Positions 34,115 to 44,320 of a stretch of 64,000 nt of DNA are shown here, one piece after another. Each line of letters opens with the position of its first letter. Positions within the stretch are counted from its first letter, which is position 1. A model generated the notes under the pieces. That model saw only the letters and a list, made by a program, of their open reading frames with translations. It ran no database searches and was not told the DNA's origin. Origin of the DNA: Whalleya microplaca (taxonomy: Eukaryota > Ascomycota > Sordariomycetes > Xylariales > Xylariaceae); the NCBI GenBank assembly GCA_022497155.1, contig MU385761.1, forward strand, positions 310,001 to 374,000, given 5' to 3'. The position numbers were made by a program, and so were the translations under genes.

Positions 34115-35753
34115 TTACTCGACCATATTTGATCATGAAGGCACATTCATTAAATACGCTACTAGGTAGAAACGCGGAAGGACATGTTAGATTCTGTATT
34201 TAGTCACATATCGAGCCTGTATTTGTTAGTCGATTACTCTTTTAAAACCAACACCACTGATCTTTCAATTCTTTCTTACCTTAAAGTCATATATACTATG
34301 TTCCATGTAATTGAATTAAAGAGTACTAGATTTGGGACAAGATCTATGATATGTGCAATTTGGTTTAAAGAAAATACCCGGCAGACATCGAGGTGAAAAT
34401 TTACTGGAACTGTAATCCTGTGTGGACCTCAAAAGTCATAAGGATGGCAATAATATTTCCCTCTTGTAGTGTTATTGTCACGTTCTAATATAGCTGGCAA
34501 CGAATTTATCACCTATCAATTGTTGCAATATGATGTTCTACTAACTTATGAACGAGCAATTTATAGCTTAGATATACCTTTAAGTCCTAAAATACACTAA
34601 GAACATAAATCAGTGTAAAACGGGAGCCGACTAAAGCGAGTTTCTCCCGGTAGAGACACACTGGACTTTCCCCCTCGAACTCCTTGTTACGCTGGCAATG
34701 AAAAGTTGATATATTTGTGCATTGCGAATATATATAGCCCGTTATAATAGCACAAGTGTCGAATTTAAACCTCCCACCGCTATGTCTAACGGCAGTCACA
34801 ATCATAAGACTAACAACATCTATCACCAATTTGCATAGCGAACCGTACATGTACAAGTGTACAATGAGGGTAAAAGTCGCTACTCGTATTACGGTGTACA
34901 GACAACTTAAGTCCATTAGATTTAGCAAAAATATGTCTTACTAATATACAAAGAAGACTTCAAGAAAGGGGCCGAATACCTTAGCTAGGCGATAAAAGAC
35001 GTTTACCATGATGGGGAATACTGGTTCGTTTCTAAAACTAGGTAATGTTGACAATATACCGGTGTTACTTCAAGAATTAAATTCACTAGATAATGTGATC
35101 TAGCGCCCAGTGATTCAGGGATTTCGGGCAACAGTATCGAGCGAAGCGGATTTGTTAGTTTTCAGAGAGAAGATTATGTCAGTGTACAGTGTTTTCTAGG
35201 GATAGCATTCGCTTTAACAACGACGAGTTACATGCAGAAAACTACGGGTGGCTGTTGAATTAATCAACAAGAAAGTAAAGGAGGCTACTATGATTGGAAG
35301 CATGGCTTAGAACTAAACTTCCGAGAATGCCAGCTAGGATTTAAAATGAGACATGCTACACTTATAGACAATTCCATGTCACATTCTTCTTACCAGCGAC
35401 TTTCAAATGTACTCTCCTTGGGCCAGAGAACTGAGACCAATGTCGCCAGGCTCCTTGAGACAAATAATTGTCACCATATGGGTGGTCATTTTAGACCCTT
35501 TTTCTTACGGAGCTCGGGAAGATAGTGATTCCAGGAGCCTAATATCGAAGAAGGAATTCCTACTAACTGTGAGAAGATGACCTAGAACAATAAATACAAC
35601 ACTAAATTCAAGTTAACTAACTAGTAACTATCACGATATATAACGATCATGGCAGCACTTAAATCACAATTCTTGAAACAGACGCGAGTTTTGAGTATCA
35701 CAATAGTTATGATATGGTAACTATTATCACTAGAGCCTTGGGCAATGCCCTGG
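34115..35753. other. AT-rich gene-free DNA
   Basis: About 1.6 kb of AT-rich sequence with no frame that looks coding. I see no repeat with an intact structure. Confidence 0.5.
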
Positions 35754-36075
35754 TTATCTTTGTTCCGAGAACTCGTCAAAGAGTCCGGCATCAAAGAGTC
35801 CGGCATCAAAGAAGCCGACGTCTCCAACCGTGCCATGCTGCTCCAGTGGTACATCATCTGGGGAAGATCCCTTAGTTGTGGCTGGCTTTTGTTCGGAGCG
35901 AGGATTCACCCTACGAATCCCCACCAGCATTGGCATTGGAGTCTCCCGTTCCAATGTTCATGTCAGCTAGTAGTAATGATGGAGAGGGTATCGGAGAGTA
36001 TTTAATGTGCTCGCGAGGCATGTTCATCAGTTCCTGACCATCCTTCTCGCCCTGGCTGACTGGGAAGCTGTCCAT
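35754..36075 (-). pseudogene. Small gene with apparent frameshift, behind a TATA-like promoter
   Basis: ATG 36075, in good context (AACATGGAC), opens a 54-codon frame (MDSFPVSQGEKDGQELMNMP…) that stops at 35911. The adjacent frame then runs open to 35754 and encodes a protein-like stretch: SEQKPATTKGSSPDDVPLEQ followed by the five-residue repeat FDAGL-FDAGL-FDEF. The repeat comes from an in-frame 15-nt tandem duplication (35776-35805, with a degenerate third unit to 35820). No good GT-AG intron links the frames, so a single frameshift is the simplest reading. A 54-aa product is the alternative. Upstream lie a CT-rich leader and a TATA-like box. Confidence 0.4.
35776..35820. repeat. 15-nt tandem repeat, two exact units plus one degenerate
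   Basis: TCAAAGAGTCCGGCA occurs at 35776-35790 and 35791-35805. A related unit, TCAAAGAAGCCGACG, follows. The unit length is a multiple of three, consistent with expansion inside a coding frame. Confidence 0.85.
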
Positions 36076-36141
36076 GTTGTAGTTTATATTTATAGGTGGG
36101 GGGTTGGGGGAGAGAGAATGGGGAACTTAGCGGCTGCAAGG

Positions 36142-36151
36142 TATTTATATA
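36142..36151 (-). promoter_or_regulatory. TATA-like box upstream of the small minus-strand frame
   Basis: On the minus strand it reads TATATAAATA, 67-76 nt before ATG 36075. A C/T-rich leader (complement of 36097-36124) lies between. This is a typical layout for a strongly or conditionally expressed fungal gene. Confidence 0.45.
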
Positions 36152-36251
36152 GACTAGTAGGCTCCCCGAACCAAGGTTCGGATGCTCTGTGGATGGATGA
36201 GGAATTGGTGAAGAGAAAATGGGGACGCTAGAAGGACGCAGCAGCTGCTGC

Positions 36252-36692
36252 TCAGATCAATCCAAGATCTGGTCCTGGTGGCACCATTGACGAGATGGCG
36301 TGGATGGTGACAATGCCACTCGCGGGCTTGCGGTGATGCCCATTTCCAAAGTCCAATACCTTTTTTATGGCTTTGACTGCCAGAAGAAATCCTTTTCCGA
36401 ATCGCTTGTTCTCACGGTCTAGGAAAAGATCGATGTCTCGCGTGGGTCGAAACTCCGAAGGAGGAGGGCATAAGGTATAGGATTTTATGCTCAAGGACCA
36501 GCCACGTGAGACCGTCATCGAATCCACACTGCATTGCAGCTGGAATACGCGATGAGGGAAAATTCTTCGGCAGAATTCTGTGGTGAGAGTATGAGCAGAA
36601 CGGCCAGGAGAAACCAGAGAAACGAGACTATTCAACTTCTTAGTCTCATGCTGGTAGCAATCCTGGACTTCAGCTCCCTTCTGAAAAAACAA
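36252..36692 (-). CDS. Doubtful ORF or gene relic
   Basis: An open frame of 146 codons. Its last third (DIDLFLDRENKRFGKGFLL…HAISSMVPPGPDLGLI) has protein-like composition. The upstream part does not, and a second frame (DDGLTWLVLEHKILYLMPSS) is also open near 36440-36520. This looks more like a decayed or mis-framed multi-exon gene than an intact one. No homologue is recognised. Confidence 0.2.
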   Translation of the reverse strand: MFFQKGAEVQDCYQHETKKLNSLVSLVSPGRSAHTLTTEFCRRIFPHRVFQLQCSVDSMTVSRGWSLSIKSYTLCPPPSEFRPTRDIDLFLDRENKRFGKGFLLAVKAIKKVLDFGNGHHRKPASGIVTIHAISSMVPPGPDLGLI

Positions 36693-36803
36693 GATCTCCG
36701 TGTTGATGGGAGAACTGCAACACTTTCAGAGGACTTCGCCGGTCGCGCATCATTGTTGGTGCCACGATCTCCAAATATACGACTTTTGGGGTCCAGACGG
36801 TTT

Positions 36804-36949
36804 GAAGGTTGTGTCTCAACCTTCGAGAATTATGGGTGAAGGACGGAGAGTTCAATTCATAGTGATATTGAACTCTCTTTATCGTACTTGGGAGAATTCA
36901 CCTCTAGATGTTGGAGTTAGGTGTGGTGTTGAACTATAACGGTTCAACA
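36804..36949. repeat. Cluster of three perfect hairpins
   Basis: GAAGGTTG/CAACCTTC with a 5-nt loop lies at 36804-36824. GAGAGTTCAAT/ATTGAACTCTC with a 10-nt loop lies at 36846-36877. TGTTGAAC/GTTCAACA with a 7-nt loop lies at 36927-36949. Stems are 8, 11 and 8 bp, all perfect. Confidence 0.75.
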
Positions 36950-39900
36950 ACTAGCTTGGAAAGTGTTGGGGGTTTGTTGGTCCTCTGCGCCGGCGGCTGG
37001 CACTTCAACCTTAGAGGCTTCCTTCTGCAACTGGTGTTTCAAATCAGGTCCACCCAGACCGTAATTGTCCGGTCTCTTTGGTTTCCTTGTCCTTGTCGTT
37101 CTAAGGTGAAGGAAGTGGTAACCGATCGACTCTACTTAGCGTTTGTCGTCTGCTCCGGCTATACCTTCAAGTCAGTGCAAAGTCCCGGTAAGTATATGAC
37201 CTAACTTACTACACGTAAAAAGGTGTATTGATGTGGCAGACAGTGATGTTGATGGTGAAGATGGGGTGAGGAAGTGTAGCGACGTCTATGGTTAGGTTTC
37301 CTCTTAATGGCGGTCCATGGTTGGCGTTGTCATTGGCAAGCCATTACGAGAATAGGGAGCTTAGCCCCCAGATTTCATCACCCACAGTCGTAAATTCCCT
37401 AAACCAGTAACGAGCCCACTTCCTCATGTACGGCTTTCAGTTTTTCCTTCCCGCCGCACAGCCATGCCCTTCAGTCCCTATAGGGCACCAGGATCCGGAG
37501 GCTTAACTATGAGCTGTTTGGACAGACCTATTCAATGGTGAGTGATCGCCTCTGTAATACGTGGTTAGTTAATGATGCTTTATGTAGACATCGTTGATGA
37601 GTAGTGATGAAGGCAATTCCAGCAAATAGAATGACACAATCGTACCTAATGTTTCGGGTTTGGTTTCACACAGCCTGTATGCTAGAGGACTTTACTTACC
37701 TAGAGAGGGTGGGAATCTATCCCTGATGGCGATGAATGACGAAAACGGGGGGATTAACCATATCAGGGAGCTGCAAAAGCAGTTTGTTTGGCCGAATAAG
37801 ATGATCACTGCTTGGAAAATTGTGATCGTGTGTAAGTAGAGAAATAGTGATCGCGGCAAGTGAGGTTCAAGAATCAGTTGTGCCTCATGTCTGGTTAGGT
37901 AGAAATAGAAGCGTTTTCGAGAGCGAAAATAGTGGACAAACATGGACCTGTACTTGAACAAGCCGAGATGTTTTGTAGGTGGAGGTTGGTGGGCATGCAC
38001 AAAAACCTTCTCGTTGAATAAAATCAGAGCTGTCTCAGAAGGGGGGAGGCTGGGTATATATAGAAAAGCTAGCAAGAAAATGGCCTTAGGCCTGGCCTAT
38101 TGTTTGCAGCTTCAAAGGAGTGCCAAGGAAGAACCTATTGCCTGTAATGACTCAGAACTGGGGTTTTTCCTGGGTTCCTGCCATTGATATCACAAACGGA
38201 CAGGGACGGACACTTCCGGAATCATGGAATAGGATTCCGGCCCCTTAATTCCGGAAAGTGCGGACCGAAATTGCGGGTCCGACCCGGGGTGGCATCACAG
38301 GGCAGCAGGATGACATGACAAAGTCACAAAGGGGTGACTCAGGACCCAAACAGGAGAGTAAAACTACCAATAGGAAGGGTGGAAATAACCGGGAAGTGAC
38401 TCATATGGCTCGGCATGGTAATACAATAGTCCTTGTGTCCATAGTACCAAGTATCTCAGAAACTGCCTAGTGCTATGAGTCAGTGACAAGGTGCCAAACC
38501 CTTGTGAGTAGAGACAGAATTTGAAAAGGACAGATGACAACAGCTATGTCATCTGATTCTACAGACTAGCAGGCAATATCACTCATAGCCCCGGAAGTCC
38601 GTAGATACTCACCAGTTGTTAGATTATATCACATCAATGGTATGCTTAGACACGCTATAACATGGCCACACAAGAACCTTGGCATGGTTTGTGACAACTT
38701 ATATCAGGCTACAAGGATTATTGGCCAAAAGTTCATATTTGTTCACAACTGCATGGACTCAAGCTATATGTCCGCATTTGTCATATCTATTCATTATGGA
38801 ACATGTTAAATCATATACTGGTACCAGGATCTTGGGATCATTCAGATTTTTAAGTCAGAAAAAGGTACGGTGACCATAACCCTGGCCTTTATCTTTGTAG
38901 GTAGCTTGGAACAGTGGCATGGCTAGGGAAGGAACCATGATACCTATGTCACAAGGAATTAGCACTAGACCAAAGATAGAGTAACAAGTAGAAAATATCT
39001 TAAGATGCATACACATGTGGCTTTGAACCCTGGTCCTTCACTTGTTAAACAAGCCACGAAGTTTCAGTCCAAACGTTTCTGTATGTTACAGCCAGCCTTT
39101 AGTGACACAATAGTTTGTTATCTTCCTTTGATGTATGTCCCTGGCTTATATGTTTCTATTCCATTATAGAGGAAGCCTTAAAATATCGTGATGTGGGCAA
39201 TTTTACAAAGCTTAGATTAGCGGTAGTTCCAAAGCTGAATGTTTAAAAAGTATTTTCATAATGAAATTAGGAAGGTCTGTTAAAACAGTACAACATTCAT
39301 TAGCACTCCCAAAGGCGATTTAATGATGGGAAATTATAAAGCTAAATTTGAACACTATTTGTGGAAATAAAGACAGCGCCCATTACCGGAGGAGTTAACC
39401 TAAGAAATTGGTGAGGTACAAAGGATACGAAACACGATCGGATAATATGGTTACCTCGGGAATGGCTAGTGCAGAACGTAAGTTTGTCTGGGAACTTGAC
39501 AATCTCGAGGACTTGTTTACATGTTTGTGTTCGAATCTAGCTGCCGCCAGTCCTGAGGAAGACCTCTGCTGAGGTGCCTTCTTTCTTCACCTGCAAAGGT
39601 CTGGGTCTGGCATTCCTCCCATTGACCCAAGCCTTAACACAGGGGTAGTTACTGAACATTTCCCAATAATGGGCATCCGATTAGGTTCTATTCACTGAAG
39701 TAGATTTGATAGTTGATAAAATTTACCCTCTCAGGCGTGTGTTCCTACTTGTAGCAACCAACGAGTCTTTTTAAAGGGAGGGTACATCTGGTTCCAGGAA
39801 TGCCCTGGCTTCCTTTGTCATGATTTTCTCACGATTTGACTCAGCGTTAATGACTGATACAAAGAAAACCTACTTGGTTACTAGACGACGCAGCAAACCA

Positions 39901-40083
39901 GTACCACACAGGTGTTACAATATAAATCATAATACAGCCCGTAAGTCGCTTGGCTATATATCTCACCTGTCGGCCAAGCACGAATTGTATTTCTTGAGAT
40001 ACAGACATAAACGAGCGCAAAACGCATACACTAACCACATTTCAGCTACAGCATAGAATCCTTACACAGCCAGACTCGACATT
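36950..40083. other. Gene-free region with inverted repeats
   Basis: About 3.1 kb without a supportable gene. It contains the CCGGAAT inverted-repeat cluster at 38211-38281. A tRNA-like relic lies near 39018-39055 (minus strand, with a GGGTTCAAAGCC box-B-like sequence). The rest is anonymous AT-rich DNA. Confidence 0.4.
38211..38281. repeat. Nested inverted repeats around CCGGAAT
   Basis: CACTTCCGGAAT (38211-38222) is complementary, with one extra base, to ATTCCGGAAAGTG (38248-38260). A third ATTCCGG (38234-38240) lies between and can pair alternatively. Immediately beyond is CGGACC…GGTCCG (38261-38266 and 38276-38281). Confidence 0.7.
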
Positions 40084-40593
40084 ATGAATGACCAAGCTCA
40101 GCAAATTCAAGAGAGGCTAGTCCCTCACCCTGTTAGTGGATGTGGCTGCGCGGACTACCAGTGCTGGGCAACGATCTGTCGCCACAAATGCGGGCCACCG
40201 TATGGCTACAGATGCGGTCGCTACGCATCTGCAACTACGGGGCTCGCCGTAGTCTGTACTCCTGCTCAGCCTACACGCCTTATCTCGCTTTACACCCATG
40301 AACTGTGCCCAGAATGTGCCTATCGCCAGCATCCGACCCAAGGAGCTCAGCCTCCTATGCAGCCACAGAGGGTGAACAACACACCAAACAATCACCAAGG
40401 TCAATGGGTGACGGGAACTACGGCAAGACAAAACGCACCCGGAATACCGGCATCCCAATGGACGGCGGCCTATGGTGAAGTCCTGGACCGATCGACGGAC
40501 AGGATGTGGAATGAGCTAAGGGCAGAGTACCCACAAGCTTACAACGGCGACTCGGGCCCTGCCAATACTGAAGGAAGAGGAGAGTCTGGGTGA
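40084..40593 (+). CDS. Uncharacterised Cys-rich fungal protein
   Basis: A single-exon ORF of 169 aa starting at ATG 40084. The N-terminal half has about ten Cys (SGCGCADYQCWATICRHKCG, YGYRCGRY, VVCTP, HELCPECAYRQ), suggesting metal binding. The C-terminal half is polar (Gln/Asn/Pro-rich), then a helical stretch (SQWTAAYGEVLDRSTDRMW). Its plan of Cys-rich start with a CPxCA pair and low-complexity end resembles the protein at 3898-5112. The relationship is a guess. There is no signal peptide, and codon use is compatible with coding. Confidence 0.5.
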   Translation: MNDQAQQIQERLVPHPVSGCGCADYQCWATICRHKCGPPYGYRCGRYASATTGLAVVCTPAQPTRLISLYTHELCPECAYRQHPTQGAQPPMQPQRVNNTPNNHQGQWVTGTTARQNAPGIPASQWTAAYGEVLDRSTDRMWNELRAEYPQAYNGDSGPANTEGRGESG

Positions 40594-42408
40594 TAAAGGA
40601 CAACCATGAAGGGAGTAGGCGGCTGGGGTGGATTGTAGCACCTGGGCATTCATGATACTTCCAAGTCCTCTTGCAGGCTATCAATATACGGGTCACCGTG
40701 TAATTCTGTTGTATGTTGGAAACCCCGTGAAATTGTTGTTGCCCATGATTCTTCATAACGTCAAAATCCCGATTCGATTGACAAGATGATAGAGGTGAGC
40801 ATGATATGTCTTTAATGCTTTGATCGCATGGGAATGACAAATGTAGCCGCAACACTAGAACATAACACTTCCGAAAAGTCGACACAGCATGATATACTTC
40901 GTACTTTGCAGTAATAGTGTAGTAGCTATCGCCAACTTGGAATTTTCAGTGATTGAGGTCTATCGTGGTGTTCTACTTCCTGCTCACTCCCATAGGGGCC
41001 CTATTTGATAGGCACCTACCTTTCAGCAGATCTCAGACTCAAAAGATATTGTTGTGTTTAAATACTCTGCCCTTAGATGTCTCATCTGGAAAAGGTGGGA
41101 TGATTATGGCGCCATATCAATCTATCTGACATTTCCCCCCCTTAATAACACTGATCATGTAGCCTCGTCTTCCCATGGACATCAAAGTAGTCCCTGGACT
41201 ACATCGCGCAAACGCTATCGCGGGTAAGAAGAGTACTTGCTTGCTCCTACAAGCTTACTAGCGTACAGTGCCCTACACCTGCTGTGTAGCCTCTCCACGC
41301 CACCCGGGCTTCTCGGTCGATCTTCATCATGGGATTAATATAAAGCTCTCAGTATAATCTGATCTCAAATCCCCGTAGGGGTAAGCAGTAACTACCATAT
41401 TAAGCTCCAGTCGTTATCATATCATCGCATGCGCAAGGACCACGTCAGTCGGATGTGGAGCGTCTACGTCCGTGATGGGCAGATGGGACAACCATAGCGG
41501 AAGCCCTAGCGGTGACTTCCATGCCTAGCTGAGCTTTCGGGGACTAGGAGCATGTCCGAGATCATGTCGAGACTCCGGAGCACTGGTCTCCATCTTGTGC
41601 TCTCATCATCGAAGTATGCAGAAGTCGATCCTCTTAGAGAGTGGCCTCGGAGTCGACGACCGGAGGACCGTTGAAAGACATCAAGATTCCAGCTTATTCT
41701 CGATTGCATCATGTGCTGTTGGAGCTTTAAGGATGAGACAGATCCCCCCCCATCTGTATCTAGTTAACCATGCTGTAGTGCTCAGTTAGTCGAGACGATA
41801 CCTTAAACTACTTGGCCAAGAGCAGATATTCGGATTTAGACCGGGTTGGATTTAACCTCTCAGTGTGAAGACCATCTACTATGTTCTTTTTATCGAAGCT
41901 ACCGCGGGAAACGCCGTGTCAACGCAGAGGTGTGAGGAATATAGGACCATGTGAAGCCCCTTTTTAAATTGACAGGCAGAGAAGAAAGGGGTTAACGATA
42001 TACTTACGGAGAAATAGTAATCCTTAGGTAGAATGAGCGTATTGATGAGAGATCGGGTGGAAATTTGTGCCTTTCTAAACTATATGGTCATATGTAGAGG
42101 ATGGTCGTAGACTGTTACAAGTTGGTCGTGGTGGTAATTGCTACGAGACGCTATTATCCGAAAGAGATTCCTACAGATCTCGAGTCTTTGAATCATTAGC
42201 GACGGCATATTTACTAGAAGTACATATCACATTAGCTGTGCGCAGATAGCTCAACCTAAGTGGAATAGGCCATTTCACTAAGCCAAAGCCATGATGTGCA
42301 ACTTGTAAAAAGTTGAGTATCATTGATCAATGCGAGTCGCCAGCAGCCTAATTGGCAGGCCTAAGCTCTCTATAACATTTGGTATCATATCGCCATAAAC
42401 TCCATTGC
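40594..42408. other. Convergent intergenic region
   Basis: 1.8 kb between the Cys-rich ORF (+) and the UBA3 3' end (-). No convincing ORF, RNA gene or repeat is seen. Confidence 0.5.
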
Positions 42409-43821
42409 TCATGCAAAACGGAGGAAAAACTTGAAAGTCAAAGCCGGGAACGCGGGATCTGTCACCGCGATCTCCTGATTCACTTCCAACCCCAACCCTT
42501 CCTTGAGTGTCTTATCTAGGTTTGGCCGCGTTTGCTCCTCAATGCTTGGGGGGAACTGCATATATAAAGTCTTTCCTTCCGCTCTGATCGATGGCTTCTT
42601 TAATTGTAGGTCGGCTTTCACCGCAAACGAATCGAGCAGCTCCTTTAGTGTCCAGTTTGGATCGACCTCCAACGGCTTAGCCAAATTTCCACACACAGCA
42701 CAGTCCTCCTTCTTGTCGTATTTAAATGTATTGGTGTATATGCTGTCATCTCCAGCGTACATCATATAGCTCTCTTCAAAACCAAGCGCTGGGGCAGCAC
42801 CTGTAGCTATCTTCAACGCCTCGTTGCAACAACTGGCAGCTATGATGGCATTGGTTGATGCTATGGCTGGTATAATATTTTTTACCACGCCCTGAGTAAG
42901 GGAATAGGTGACGCCAGTGATGCCGAACTCCTGTGCCCGTGCAAGTGCCTTCTGGTAGAGCCACGTGATGTGTTCCGGATCATCCTTGTCCAAGCTCGGG
43001 AAGGGTTTTTCTTGATCCCAAGCGATAATATGGGCCCATTCTATGCAGTGCTCTGGTTGGCGTGGAATAGTGGCGAGAGTGCATAGAGGTACCGCTGCTC
43101 TTGGGGTGTAAAGATCTAACTGGCATTCAATGCAGGGTGTTATGGTTGGAAAGACGACCCTCGTTTGGCCCTTGAATCCTGTTCTCAGTCAGATCACCCT
43201 ACCATCCCCAAATTTCAGTTGCAAAAATGTATTACCTTCCGTTCCGCCATCTATCAGCGGTTTTAAAGAGTCCTGGTTGTCCATGTCCACCATGTTGACT
43301 AGCGTCGCATTAATCCATCGTCGTGCTTCGATGCTGTCAAGACCACAAACGACGAGTTGGAACTGCATGTAGAACTCCTCGTCAAACTCTTGTATCCGGC
43401 AATTGTGCGGTGTAATCTTGACGCCCTTGACTCTCTTCTCGACAAAAGCAGCGGCGACCTCTGCCTTGAACTTCCCAACGTCATCTTTGCGGAATAGGAA
43501 CTGGCGGTTCAGGTTGGATATATCGATTGTATCTGTCCCGGGTGGTCTAGTTAACTACTGCTGGGAGGTCAGGTATAGGTGGAATGTAAGATACATACCC
43601 ATATCTATAACATGGATATCCTTGAAGCCGGAGAGGGCCAGATCCTTGAGTATCTCACACCCTAGGCCCCCAGCACCGATAACCAAGATTTTGGCCTTAT
43701 CCAGGGCCGCTAGATTCTCCTCGTTGACATCTGAGTCTTGGTTGAAAGGGCCAGGTGTTCTGCGGATTCGGTCTAAGTATTGCCACCTCGAGGCACCGGG
43801 GCCTGCTGTGGTGGTGGCCAT
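42409..43821 (-). CDS. uba3: NEDD8-activating enzyme E1 catalytic subunit UBA3
   Basis: Adenylates NEDD8/Rub1 and carries it as a thioester for cullin neddylation, acting as a heterodimer with the APPBP1/ULA1-type subunit. Exons are 43821-43599, 43532-43236 and 43178-42409, with introns of 66 and 57 nt, giving 429 aa. The nucleotide-binding motif is ILVIGAGGLGCEILKDLAL, followed by DISNLNRQFLFR. The catalytic cysteine lies in FPTITPCIECQL at about residue 189. Crossover-region sequence (SLTQGVVKNIIPAIASTNAIIAA) and the C-terminal ubiquitin-fold domain follow. ATG 43821 is the only proper start; the frame further upstream opens with GTG. It is divergent from TEL2 over 499 nt. Confidence 0.95.
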
Positions 43822-44320
43822 GGTCACACTCGTAGCCTTGCTTACCTGCTAGTTCAGTGAGAGCTATGTAGGTTGGTGTTGTGTGTGAGAGGGAGACACG
43901 CACAGACACACACCCATTGCGTTTGATGTCATCCTCTATCGGCGATAAGGATCTATCGGGGCCCTAAAAGGTGGGATGCTCAGGTGGGTTACTTGTTCCT
44001 TGCATGGCGGGGTAGCTATTCACTTATTGAGCTGATCTCAGCTTAATACATGCATATCCTGCCTTCAGTAATCCATGCATACAATTCACTGCTTCAAAAG
44101 CATCCATATATGTACTCATGAAATATGAGCCAGATGCGACAGATATTTAATCGTTCTTTCGTATCAAGACGACAACCTTCGACTCAGACGGACTACTATA
44201 TACAAGAGGCAAGGAAGGGCCTTATACTGTTGAGAAACACCCCAAATAATTCTACTTTTGAGCATTACGACATGTGATGGTTTTGATGGGTTGAACTGAA
44301 ACCCACAGTCATAGATTGAC
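43822..44320. promoter_or_regulatory. Divergent promoter between UBA3 and TEL2
   Basis: A 499-nt intergenic segment between two start codons. It has a short GT/AC-rich stretch at about 43873-43915. No motif stands out. Confidence 0.5.

Noticed and set aside
39018..39055. tRNA-like sequence on the minus strand with a GGGTTCAAAGCC box-B-like element and GTGGCTT/AAGCCAC ends
   Set aside because: The T-stem and anticodon stem do not pair properly and no D-arm or 5' half is present. At most it is a tRNA-derived relic.
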